Part shown: in pieces, positions 1 through 6,665 of the stretch | Layout: each line of letters begins with the position of its first letter | Numbering within the stretch: the first letter of the stretch is position 1 | Assembly (NCBI GenBank): GCA_006227875.1 | Contig: SBFI01000410.1 | Location: forward strand, 1 to 10,277 | Length of the DNA stretch: 10,277 nt | Reading direction: 5' to 3' | Source of the DNA: Acidobacteriota bacterium | GTDB lineage: Bacteria > Acidobacteriota > Thermoanaerobaculia > Multivoradales > JAHEKO01 | Program-made: the position numbers and the translations under genes | Notes under the pieces: model-generated | Told to the model about the DNA's origin: nothing | Seen by the model: only the letters and a program-made list of their open reading frames with translations | Database searches by the model: none

Positions 1-104
1 GCTGCCCGGGGTCGGGACCGGAGGGGGCTACCCGCAGCGGAGCCATCCTCCCGCGCAGCGGAGGGGAGCCCCCGTAGGACCCGAGACCGGGCCACGACGA
101 ATCG
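1..104. repeat. Non-coding, nested inverted-repeat region downstream of the phosphatase gene
   Basis: No gene is visible here. The stretch is almost entirely G and C and folds on itself in layers. Positions 4-19 pair imperfectly with 77-92. GGGGGCT at 23-29 pairs perfectly with AGCCCCC at 67-73. CCTCC at 47-51 pairs with GGAGG at 60-64. The word GCAGCGGAG occurs twice, near 34 and 56. It lies just past the 3' end of the minus-strand operon, so it could be an mRNA-stabilising or terminating structure, or a repetitive extragenic palindrome. There is no T tract on either strand, so a classical intrinsic terminator is not supported. The element may continue to the left, outside the window. Confidence 0.45.
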
Positions 105-863
105 CTAGTTGGGGTTGTCTTCCCAGGAGCCGTACATCGGGTTGGGAAAGACGAAGTAGCGATCGCCAAATGCCGCGAAGGCCTCTGCCGGTGCGTGGCG
201 GAGCTCCTGATCGAGACCCGGGAAGTCGTTGACGTTGTCACCAAGCCACATGACGATCTCGAGCGGCGGCAACTCGGGTGACGCCTTGCCGGTGCGTACG
301 GCCTCCCACCGCGGCTCCTTGGGGCTTTTGCCGTCGACGCGGCAGAGCATCAGATCGAAGGGGATTCCGTGCCGGCGAAAGTTGTCGCGGGTGAGATCGC
401 AGTAGGGCTCGTCCCGGTTGGTGACGATGATGATCTTGCCGCCCCGGTCGTGGATCAGCCCCAGAAATTCGAGTGCACCGGGCAGCGGCGGCGCCTCGAG
501 CCTCCTGACCCAGGTGTCCCAGGTCTCTGGTGTGTACCTCTCGCCCAGAAGCGAGATCTCCTTCTGATAGAGCGAGTTGTCGATGACCGTCTCGTCGGCG
601 TCGAGACTCACAGCCCAGGTACCAGGCTCGAGGTCGCGGGTCAGCTCCACGAGTCTCGCCGCCGCCAGCTGGTAGGTCTGGAGATAAACGGCCTCGTGCT
701 CCGCCGAATAACGTGCCCACTTCGCCGCTTCCGAGAACTCCAGCTGCTTGCCGACCGGACTCGTCGCCTCCGGTGCGGGAGCCGTGGAGGCGCAACCCGC
801 CACGAGTAGCGGCACTACTGCTGCAGCCAGACGATTCATACCCATCAACCGAAGAGACGCCAT
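105..863 (-). CDS. Class C (P4-type) acid phosphatase, HAD superfamily lipoprotein
   Basis: This is a predicted membrane-anchored phosphomonoesterase or 5'-nucleotidase of the HAD superfamily (lipoprotein e(P4)/class C acid phosphatase family), acting outside the inner membrane. With the ATG at 863 the product is 252 residues. A hydrophobic signal peptide ends in the lipobox V-A-G-C, with Cys24 the likely lipidated residue. HAD motif I is D-A-D-E-T at 88-92, within the class C pattern continuing to D-N-S-L-Y at 95-99. Motif II is V-T-N-R (Thr148), the motif III lysine is probably Lys179 (DGKSPKE), and motif IV is G-D-N-V-N-D-F at 208-214. All catalytic positions are present, and the length is normal for the family. 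The start is uncertain: ATGs at 845 and 839 give a more typical short signal peptide (MNRLAAAVV...), and none has a strong Shine-Dalgarno. I chose 863 because it sits 14 bases after the ATPase stop, which suggests translational coupling. It is the last gene of the minus-strand operon. The natural substrate is unknown; nucleotides or NAD-type phosphates are likely from the family. Confidence 0.9.
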   Translation of the reverse strand: MASLRLMGMNRLAAAVVPLLVAGCASTAPAPEATSPVGKQLEFSEAAKWARYSAEHEAVYLQTYQLAAARLVELTRDLEPGTWAVSLDADETVIDNSLYQKEISLLGERYTPETWDTWVRRLEAPPLPGALEFLGLIHDRGGKIIIVTNRDEPYCDLTRDNFRRHGIPFDLMLCRVDGKSPKEPRWEAVRTGKASPELPPLEIVMWLGDNVNDFPGLDQELRHAPAEAFAAFGDRYFVFPNPMYGSWEDNPN

Positions 864-877
864 TCTACAGGGGGAGA

Positions 878-2815
878 TCAACCGGTGTTGTTGCCGAGTG
901 GACGCAACAATCGCAGCCCGTTCAGCACCACCAGAATGGTGCTCCCCTCGTGACCGATGACACCTATGGGTAGCGGTAGCCCGTGCACCAGGTTGATCAC
1001 CACCAGCACCGCGATGACGGCGCACGCGAAGGCCAGGTTCTGACGCACGATCCGCCTCGACCGCCGGGCCAGCCGCACCGCATACGGCAGCTGACCGAGT
1101 TGATCACGGACCAGAACGAGATCGGCGACTTCGAGTGCGGCATCGGTGCCGGCGACACCCATGGCCACCCCGAGAGTGGCACTCGCCAGGGCCGGCGCGT
1201 CGTTGACCCCATCGCCGACCATCACCACCCGCTCACCCGATCGACTGAGGTCACGGATAATCTCGACCTTGTCCTCGGGCAAGAGATCGGCCTGCCAACT
1301 GTCCACACCGACCTCGGTGGCGACCTTCTTTGCCACCTGCGGGTTGTCACCGGTCAACAGCAGGGTGCTGCCTATTTTCAGATCCTTGAGCTCAGCCACC
1401 GCCGGCGCCGCTTCGGCTCGCACCTGGTCTTCGATGGCAATGGCACCCGACTCGCCGCAGCCCGCGACAAAGATCACGGTCCGACCCTCCTGCCGCAAGT
1501 CCTCCACCCGGGCACTTTCGCTGGCGGAAGGTGCCGGCCCCCTCTGCTCGGCCACGAGCTCCAAACGGCCCACCGCCACCGGCTCTCCTTCGACCTGAGC
1601 TACAGCCCCGCGTCCGCGCCGGTTTCTCAGCGCCGTCGCCACCGGCACCTCGAGTCCACGGCTCTCCGCTTCTTCGACCACCGCCTTGGCCAGATGATGC
1701 TCGGAGAGACGCTCCACCGCCGTCGCCAGCTCCAGGACTCGCTCGGCCTCGGAAGAGCCGAAGGGAACCACCTCGGTCACTACCGGCCGACCTCCGGTCA
1801 GGGTGCCGGTCTTGTCGAAGGCCACGGTGTCGACTTCTGACAGCTCCTCGAGCGGTGCCCCGCCTTTGAACAGCAGCCCTTGACGAGCCGCGTGGGCCAG
1901 CGCCGCCAAGATGGTCGCCGGCGTCGAGATCACCACCGCACAGGGTGAGGCCACGACCAGCAGCGTCATGGCGCGGTAGAAGGCAGGTCGAAAGGGTTGG
2001 CCGAAGGCGAGCGGCACCACAACTGCCACCAGAGCTGCAAAGATGACGGTCGCCGCGTAACCTTGCTCGAAGCGGTCGATAAAGCGTTGCGTAGGTGCCT
2101 TGGCCTCGCGCGCTTCCTCGACCAGTTTGATGATCCGGGCCAGAGTCGACTCCGAGGCGCGTCGCTCCACCGTGATCTCGACTGTTCCCCCAGCATTGAT
2201 CGTGCCCGAGAAGACCGGGTCACCCGGGTCCTTGGTGACCGGGATCGACTCGCCGGTGATGGCCGCCTGGTCCGCAGCGGTGTGCCCGGAGAGCACCCGT
2301 CCATCGACCGGGATCCGGCTTCCGGGTCGGACCCTGATGACCTGTCCCGGCTCCACCCGATCGGCGGGCACCCGCTGCTCCTCACCATCCGGACCGAGCA
2401 ACATCGCCTCATCCGGCCGCAGCTTCATCAGCGACTCGATCTCGCGAGTGGTGCGGCGGAGTGCCCGCGACTCCAGGGCGTTGGACAGCGAGAAGAGAAA
2501 CAGGAGAGCCGCACCCTCCGCCACCTCGCCGATCATCGCCGCACCGCCAGCCGACAGCAGCATGAGCAGGTCGATGTCCAGCCGCCGCTCGGCGAGGCTC
2601 TTGACCGCCCGCACGACACTCAAGGCACCGCCCGCTGCATAGGCACCGACAAAGGCCAGCTGGGCCGCCCAGCTCGGCAGACCGAGAGCCGACGGCCCCA
2701 GCCAGCCGAGCAGAGCCAACACCCCGCAGACAATGGGCGTCCAGACCGGCTCCCGGCCCTCGGCAATCGCCTCGACCCATTCGGGAAAGGCCTCTTCTGT
2801 TCTTGTCCAGCTCAT
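878..2815 (-). CDS. P1B-4 type heavy-metal translocating P-type ATPase
   Basis: This is an inner-membrane ATPase exporting transition metal ions. It has 645 residues from the ATG at 2815, without an N-terminal heavy-metal-associated (HMA) domain. Visible in order are membrane helices at about 28-72 and 82-112, the actuator-domain T-G-E-S at 187-190, helices at about 253-273 and 283-305 holding the metal-site motif S-P-C (290-292), and the phosphorylation site D-K-T-G-T (Asp334). The nucleotide-domain S-E-H-H follows at 371-374, then G-D-G-V-N-D at 534-539 and a last helix pair with H-E-G-S-T at 622-626. SPC together with HEGxT is the signature of subgroup P1B-4 (CoaT/CtpD/PfeT-like), whose members export Co(II), Fe(II) and sometimes Zn(II) or Ni(II). 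The exact metal cannot be read from sequence. One oddity is His-His where most P1B ATPases have His-Pro; the nucleotide-binding His373 is retained. An upstream in-frame start at 2971 would overlap the preceding gene by over 100 bases, so 2815 is preferred, although its Shine-Dalgarno is poor. Confidence 0.95.
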   Translation of the reverse strand: MSWTRTEEAFPEWVEAIAEGREPVWTPIVCGVLALLGWLGPSALGLPSWAAQLAFVGAYAAGGALSVVRAVKSLAERRLDIDLLMLLSAGGAAMIGEVAEGAALLFLFSLSNALESRALRRTTREIESLMKLRPDEAMLLGPDGEEQRVPADRVEPGQVIRVRPGSRIPVDGRVLSGHTAADQAAITGESIPVTKDPGDPVFSGTINAGGTVEITVERRASESTLARIIKLVEEAREAKAPTQRFIDRFEQGYAATVIFAALVAVVVPLAFGQPFRPAFYRAMTLLVVASPCAVVISTPATILAALAHAARQGLLFKGGAPLEELSEVDTVAFDKTGTLTGGRPVVTEVVPFGSSEAERVLELATAVERLSEHHLAKAVVEEAESRGLEVPVATALRNRRGRGAVAQVEGEPVAVGRLELVAEQRGPAPSASESARVEDLRQEGRTVIFVAGCGESGAIAIEDQVRAEAAPAVAELKDLKIGSTLLLTGDNPQVAKKVATEVGVDSWQADLLPEDKVEIIRDLSRSGERVVMVGDGVNDAPALASATLGVAMGVAGTDAALEVADLVLVRDQLGQLPYAVRLARRSRRIVRQNLAFACAVIAVLVVINLVHGLPLPIGVIGHEGSTILVVLNGLRLLRPLGNNTG

Positions 2816-2856
2816 CGGGATCGTCGAGCGCGTGGTCGAGCCCGGGGGGTGTGGGC

Positions 2857-3960
2857 CTAGGGATGGGGAGAGGACAAGCGCTGTTGCCGCCTGCTGCTGA
2901 ACATCAGGGCGCGGCGCTTCTCGATTCCCTGCAGCCAGAGGGGGACAAAGGTACTGAGGTCGTGCAGCCACTCGTCCAGGCGTCGCATCAGGGAGACCAG
3001 TCGGCGGCTCAGGACCCAGCGCACGCTGGTCAGCACCCCGCTGCCGCCGTTCTCGTCTTGCCGCCCCTCCTCGAGGCTGGCGATAGCTTCGTTGTCGGCC
3101 TCCCGGCCCAGCTCGTACAGCGCTTGCAGGACACTGCAGGCGTTCGAGATGTCCATGGCGTAGCGGTCGAGATCTCCCATCTCGTCGACGCGGACACCCC
3201 GCATCGCCAGCAACCGCTTGAGTCTCGGGATCACGGTCACCTGGAGCACGCTGAGCAGTGACTCCACCTCCTGCCAGCTGGCGGCGTCCGGAAGTCTCCT
3301 TTGCTCTTCGATGCGACTGGCGGCCGAGGTCAGCTTGGCGTGTCGCATCTCCCCCAGGTGCTCGAGCTCCCTCAAGAGCTCACGGACGGAATCGTGGAGA
3401 TACTCTGCTTCGTCCACTCGCTGCAGAAACCCACGTGACAGAAACAGATCGGTGTCGTCGAGGCGTCGAGGATCCATGGCCAGAAGCTGTCCACAGGTAT
3501 CCTGAACGAAATCCTGGAGTTGCCCGGTGCAAAAACAGAGGAGCTTGCGGATCTCCTGCTCGTTTTCGGGCGCGATCTTGACGGGAAACTGGGACAGCTC
3601 GGCGAGGGTCGTGCTCTCCAGCATCCCCACCGCCACCTGGGCGTTCGACCGCGCCTCTTCCAACTGCGGAATGCAAGAGGTGTTGTCGAGCAGCGGGGCG
3701 ATCTGGTTGCCGATCAGATCGGCAATCCCCTGGGTCTTTGCCCAGATCTCTCGCAGCCTCACCGGCGAGCAATTGAGGATGGAGTAGTCACTGTGCGGAA
3801 CGTCGTCGAGCAGCCGCAAGCAGTCCAGAAAAGCCCGCAGTCTCGGGTCCTGGTAGGCCTCCCGCTCCTCTTCCCACTGGCTCTCGCTCACCCCTTCGGG
3901 CAGCGTGACACTCCGCTCGCTCCAGTCCTCCCTGCCCCGGCGATCGGTGGTTTCCCTCAC
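2857..3960 (-). CDS. Uncharacterised helical cytoplasmic protein in the metal ATPase operon
   Basis: I do not recognise this 367-residue protein. It has no signal peptide and no convincing membrane span. It is rich in Leu, Glu and Arg and looks mostly alpha-helical, with amphipathic stretches around residues 85-130, 180-225 and 230-330. Several cysteines are scattered rather than arranged as CxxC (NCS, TSC, LCFC, DTC, NAC), and the C-terminus is basic (RRQQR). The start is GTG at 3960. It is the only plausible start close by, since a TAG lies 12 codons upstream in the same frame and the first internal Met is more than 100 residues in; no clear Shine-Dalgarno precedes it. It begins 36 bases after the end of the extended small ORF and ends 41 bases before the ATPase start, so co-transcription is likely. 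Long uninterrupted coding in the same codon style as its neighbours supports a real gene. A regulatory or scaffold role in metal handling would be guesswork. Confidence 0.8.
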   Translation of the reverse strand: MRETTDRRGREDWSERSVTLPEGVSESQWEEEREAYQDPRLRAFLDCLRLLDDVPHSDYSILNCSPVRLREIWAKTQGIADLIGNQIAPLLDNTSCIPQLEEARSNAQVAVGMLESTTLAELSQFPVKIAPENEQEIRKLLCFCTGQLQDFVQDTCGQLLAMDPRRLDDTDLFLSRGFLQRVDEAEYLHDSVRELLRELEHLGEMRHAKLTSAASRIEEQRRLPDAASWQEVESLLSVLQVTVIPRLKRLLAMRGVRVDEMGDLDRYAMDISNACSVLQALYELGREADNEAIASLEEGRQDENGGSGVLTSVRWVLSRRLVSLMRRLDEWLHDLSTFVPLWLQGIEKRRALMFSSRRQQRLSSPHP

Positions 3961-3996
3961 GCCACAGAGTCTAGCAAGGATAAGTAGGAGCCCCGT

Positions 3997-4176
3997 CTAT
4001 GCGGGCTTGGTGGGATCTGCCGGCTCGGCCTCGGCCGGTGGGCCATCCGTCCTTTCAGTCTCCCGGCGAACCGCCGGGTCGGGAACCGCTCACGTGGGCA
4101 CACCGAGACGGGGAAGGACAAAATTCTGCAGCAGTATCCAGGCAATCAAGAAAATGATGATAGTGGCTATATCCAT
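3997..4176 (-). CDS. Candidate small membrane selenoprotein (UGA at codon 29), or a 28-residue membrane peptide
   Basis: From the ATG at 4176 the frame encodes MDIATIII, a hydrophobic helix (about residues 4-20), then FVLPRLGVPT. An in-frame TGA at 4092-4090 is codon 29. Beyond it, 30 further sense codons (AVPDPAVRRETERTD, then a Pro/Ala/Glu-rich tail) run to TAG at 3999-3997, giving 59 residues if UGA is read as selenocysteine. A Shine-Dalgarno GAGGA lies about 10 bases upstream. The single helix followed by Arg suggests N-out, C-in topology, placing the putative Sec at the cytoplasmic membrane face. There is no neighbouring Cys, so no UxxC redox pair. A GC hairpin with a G-first loop sits 18 bases after the TGA, as bacterial selenocysteine insertion elements do. 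This is the first gene of the operon containing the metal ATPase. That an expressed small membrane protein starts here is fairly likely; Sec insertion is inference. The alternative is a 28-residue subunit-like peptide ending at the TGA. Confidence 0.6.
4062..4078 (-). promoter_or_regulatory. GC hairpin 18 bases after the in-frame TGA; candidate bacterial SECIS element
   Basis: On the minus strand CCCGGCG (4078-4072), loop GTT (4071-4069) and CGCCGGG (4068-4062) form a perfect 7-bp stem. There are 18 bases between the TGA at 4092-4090 and the loop. As I recall the bacterial SECIS model, it needs a short stem, an apical loop with G in the first two positions, and a TGA-to-loop distance of roughly 16-37 bases. 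All three are met, and the local GGU resembles the GGU of the formate dehydrogenase element. A three-base loop is at the small end. No T tract follows on either strand, so it is not a normal terminator. Confidence 0.5.
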
Positions 4177-4185
4177 GTGACACTC

Positions 4186-4206
4186 ATCCTCGAAGAGGAT
4201 ATCCTC
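4186..4206. promoter_or_regulatory. Palindromic triple repeat in the divergent promoter region, covering the small ORF's Shine-Dalgarno
   Basis: ATCCTC (4186-4191), GAGGAT (4195-4200) and ATCCTC (4201-4206) alternate. The last two make a perfect 12-bp palindrome, GAGGATATCCTC. In the minus-strand transcript the copy at 4191-4186 reads GAGGAT and is the Shine-Dalgarno of the small membrane protein. The middle copy can pair with it across a UUC triloop and mask it. At DNA level the 12-bp palindrome between divergent genes could be an operator. Both readings are inference. Confidence 0.4.
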
Positions 4207-4244
4207 CGCTCTTCTTAACCAACAACGGACCCGGAATATTCTCT

Positions 4245-5093
4245 ATGAGCCGACTCTTCGACCACCGATGGTTTCGTGTGTTGATCGTTCTGGCAGCGCT
4301 CTTTGGCACCGTCGCCCTGGCCTCCTACCAGCGCCGGACCGGGCCGACCTGGCCCGTCCCGGTGGACGAATCCCTGGGGGGAGGAGAGGTTACAGGTGAG
4401 CTGCCACGCAGCCACGGTGGCGATGGTAATGCCACCGTGTCGCTCGAGGTCACGTCGACCGAGGTGTCGGGCGAGATTCTGTGGCGGCGTTATCCGACCT
4501 CCGACCCCTGGACTCATCTACCCATGGCCGCCGGCAGCGGTACCCTGACCGCCCAGCTTCCACATCAGCCGCCGGCCGGCAAGCTCGAGTACTCGGTGCG
4601 GCTCACGGCGCCGGACAAGGAGGTGGTGCTCCCCGCCGACGAGACAGCGATCATCCGCTTCCGCGGCGATGTTCCGGCTTGGGTGCTCATCCCCCACATC
4701 CTGCTCATGTTTCTGGCCCTCTACGTGGTCTTCCGCGCCACATTGGGTGCGATTCTGGGAGAAGAGAACGTGGGACGCTTTGTTCCCTGGGTGCTGGGGC
4801 TCATGATTCCCGGTGGCTTCATCCTCGGGCCGCTGGTGCAGAAGTTCGCCTTTGGCGAGTACTGGACCGGCTGGCCGTTTGGGGGTGACTGGACCGACAA
4901 CAAGACCCTGGCCGCCCTTGTCGCTTGGCTCGTGGCCTGGGCCATCTGTCGCTGGCGGCCCCGCTTCCAACGGCCCGCCGTGCTGCTGGCTGCCGTTGTC
5001 ATGTTCGCCGTCTACCTCATCCCCCACAGCATCCACGGCAGCGAGCTGGATTGGGAAGAGGTGGAGGGCCAACAGCCCTCGCGCCCTTCCTAA
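4245..5093 (+). CDS. Five-span inner-membrane protein of unknown function with a periplasmic beta-rich domain
   Basis: This is a 282-residue protein. It has an N-terminal signal-anchor helix (about 11-28), then a polar region (about 35-142) of alternating hydrophobic residues that looks like a beta-sandwich outside the membrane. Four more helices follow at about 145-165, 180-200, 220-236 and 243-262, and a short acidic tail. Two stretches look like conserved signatures: Y-W-T-G-W-P-F-G-G-D-W-T-D-N-K-T at 206-221 and Y-L-I-P-H-S-I-H-G-S-E at 257-267. From memory, similar motifs occur in conserved hypothetical membrane proteins of diverse Gram-negative bacteria, but I cannot name a function. 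The His, Asp and Glu residues near membrane ends could bind a metal or a quinone; this is speculative. The ATG at 4245 has no Shine-Dalgarno, yet no better upstream start exists in frame. The gene is divergent from the metal ATPase operon, with 68 bases between starts, and its 3' end overlaps the convergent glutamine synthetase gene by 4 bases. Confidence 0.85.
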   Translation: MSRLFDHRWFRVLIVLAALFGTVALASYQRRTGPTWPVPVDESLGGGEVTGELPRSHGGDGNATVSLEVTSTEVSGEILWRRYPTSDPWTHLPMAAGSGTLTAQLPHQPPAGKLEYSVRLTAPDKEVVLPADETAIIRFRGDVPAWVLIPHILLMFLALYVVFRATLGAILGEENVGRFVPWVLGLMIPGGFILGPLVQKFAFGEYWTGWPFGGDWTDNKTLAALVAWLVAWAICRWRPRFQRPAVLLAAVVMFAVYLIPHSIHGSELDWEEVEGQQPSRPS

Positions 5094-6637
5094 TGCTTGT
5101 GCAGATCCTTGTGCATCAACCGCCGGCTCTCTTTGAGCCTTTCGGCGGCGGGGAGTGAGTGCAGCCGCGCGCTCAGTCCGTGATCGGCTTCGGCTTCCAG
5201 TTTCTCCAGCACCGAATCGATCAGAAGCGGCGAGAAGCCGCCCTGCTCGAAGAAGGCCCGCTCCTGGCGGAGCGAGTCGGCGGCGGCGACAGCGCTGATC
5301 GGCAGCTCGTCGAGGGAGGCGAGCAGCTCGGGCTGCGAGCGAATGTCGCCGGCGACCTCCAACTCGGCGGCCTCATCGGCGGCCTCATCGGACGTCAATC
5401 CCTCCTGGGCACAAAGCGTCACGGCGGCCAGCAACAGATGAGAAAGCGCACTGCCGTCGGGGGTGCGGTACTCCACCGTCGGCCGCGAGAGGCTCTCCGG
5501 ATAGGGACTGCTCTCCATGGGGTTCATCACCCGATCCATCCGCTCCGCGGTAGCGAAGTCGAGCGGCACACGAATGAGGGTCGACCGGTTGTGCTGACCC
5601 CAGCATATTCGTGTCGGGGCCTCCTGCCCCGGCACCAGTCGGAGATAGCTGGCTGCCACGGTGTTGCCAAATCCGGTCAGCGGCGCCGCTCGACCCAGGA
5701 GCCCGCCGATCATGCGCACTGTCTCCGGCGACAGCTCTCCAGCGCTGTCGCGGATCAGATTCTCACCGTCACGCATCAGAGCCAGATGAAGATGGAGACC
5801 GCTGCCTGCCATCCCTTCGTCCAGCTTTGGCACAAAGGTCACCGAGGCGCCGTGGCGGTCGGCGATCATGCGCACCAGCCAGCGGATGACGGTCATCCAG
5901 CAGCCCAGATCCTCGACCGGCATAAGATCGAGCTCCAACTCGTATTGCTCGACCCGCTTGCCGTCGAGCTCCGGGTCGTCCGACTCGAGCCGGTCGATGT
6001 AGCCCACCTCGGTGTGACAGTACTTGACCATGCCGGTCACCTCGGAAGCGACCCGCAGAATCTCGTCGGCGATGGCGCGGCCGTGAAGATAGGGCGCGCT
6101 CTGGTGATAGCTCCGCTGAGCACGACCGGTGAAGCGGTCGTCCTGGCGGTCGAGGATGAGGTAGAACTCGAGCTCCGCCAACGCCTCGAGGTCGAAGCCC
6201 GTGTTCGATCTCAGGCGCTCGGCGACGGCCGCCAGCAGATTGTCGGGTGTCTCGGAGCAGGGCTGCCCCTGGGCATCGGCGAATCGACAGACGATATCCA
6301 GCTCGTCATCCGCCCATGGATTCAAGAAGGCCCAACGGTAGACAGGCACGGCATAGATGTCGCTCTTGCCGGTATCGAACAGTCCCGGGAAGAGGCTCGA
6401 GCCGTCGACCCGCTCACCGGCCGCCAGGATCCGCTCGAGATAGGCCGGATCGTTGACCGGCAAACGCAGCTCCCGCAGTTTGCCGTCGAGCGAGGGATAG
6501 CGAAAATTGACCACCCGGATGGGCTGCTGGAGACAGAGCTCGATCAGATCCTGCCGCTGCCACTCCGCGGGCGGCTTCCCCAGCCGACGCACCAACGGTC
6601 GGATGTCGTGCACGATAACGTCTTCATGGTCTTTCAT
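5090..6637 (-). CDS. Glutamine synthetase family protein (non-canonical paralogue)
   Basis: This is an ATP-dependent amide or amine ligase of the glutamine synthetase fold, 515 residues, cytoplasmic. The N-terminal beta-grasp part includes DGKLRELRLP (51-60), DGSSLFPG (78-85) and KSDIYAVP (91-98). The catalytic part has E-L-E-F-Y-L (155-160), VEQYELELD (229-237), VTFVPK (266-271) with G-S-G-L-H-L-H (278-284), RLVPGQEAPTR (333-343), NRSTLIRVP (350-358) and VEYRTPDG (388-395). These correspond to the metal, ATP and glutamate sites of type I enzymes. The region after 430 lacks the N-L-Y adenylylation motif of classical GlnA, so control by adenylylation is unlikely. The substitutions (Q-Y-E-L-E for the usual G-Q-x-E, and L-H-L-H for M-H-x-H) suggest a specialised ligase, such as one acting on polyamines or other amines, rather than the housekeeping enzyme. 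The start at 6637 is fixed by GGAGG at 6647-6643, five bases upstream. Longer in-frame starts would run into the 22-bp inverted repeat. Confidence 0.92.
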   Translation of the reverse strand: MKDHEDVIVHDIRPLVRRLGKPPAEWQRQDLIELCLQQPIRVVNFRYPSLDGKLRELRLPVNDPAYLERILAAGERVDGSSLFPGLFDTGKSDIYAVPVYRWAFLNPWADDELDIVCRFADAQGQPCSETPDNLLAAVAERLRSNTGFDLEALAELEFYLILDRQDDRFTGRAQRSYHQSAPYLHGRAIADEILRVASEVTGMVKYCHTEVGYIDRLESDDPELDGKRVEQYELELDLMPVEDLGCWMTVIRWLVRMIADRHGASVTFVPKLDEGMAGSGLHLHLALMRDGENLIRDSAGELSPETVRMIGGLLGRAAPLTGFGNTVAASYLRLVPGQEAPTRICWGQHNRSTLIRVPLDFATAERMDRVMNPMESSPYPESLSRPTVEYRTPDGSALSHLLLAAVTLCAQEGLTSDEAADEAAELEVAGDIRSQPELLASLDELPISAVAAADSLRQERAFFEQGGFSPLLIDSVLEKLEAEADHGLSARLHSLPAAERLKESRRLMHKDLHKH

Positions 6638-6642
6638 CACCA

Positions 6643-6665
6643 CCTCCGAGCCAAAAAGCATAGCA
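6643..6665 (-). promoter_or_regulatory. Shine-Dalgarno and possible extended -10 promoter of the glutamine synthetase-like gene
   Basis: GGAGG at 6647-6643 lies five bases before the ATG at 6637 and decides the start. Further upstream, TGCTATGCT (6665-6657) resembles an extended -10 element. It would place the transcript start near 6650 and the -35 region inside the large inverted repeat. The ribosome site is convincing; the promoter is a weak guess. Confidence 0.4.

Noticed and set aside
4062..4078. The 7-bp GC hairpin as an intrinsic terminator
   Set aside because: No T tract follows on either strand, and the downstream operon genes would be cut off from the promoter.
3957..4145. 62-residue open frame on the minus strand overlapping the candidate selenoprotein in another frame
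   Set aside because: It has a non-ATG start, no Shine-Dalgarno and a composition rich in Arg, Pro and Ser. The overlapping frame has a better start, ribosome site and transmembrane helix.
5361..5395. Short direct repeat GGCGGCCTCATC, two copies
   Set aside because: It encodes the repetitive Glu-Ala-Ala-Asp stretch of the glutamine synthetase-like protein (about residues 417-425) and needs no other explanation.
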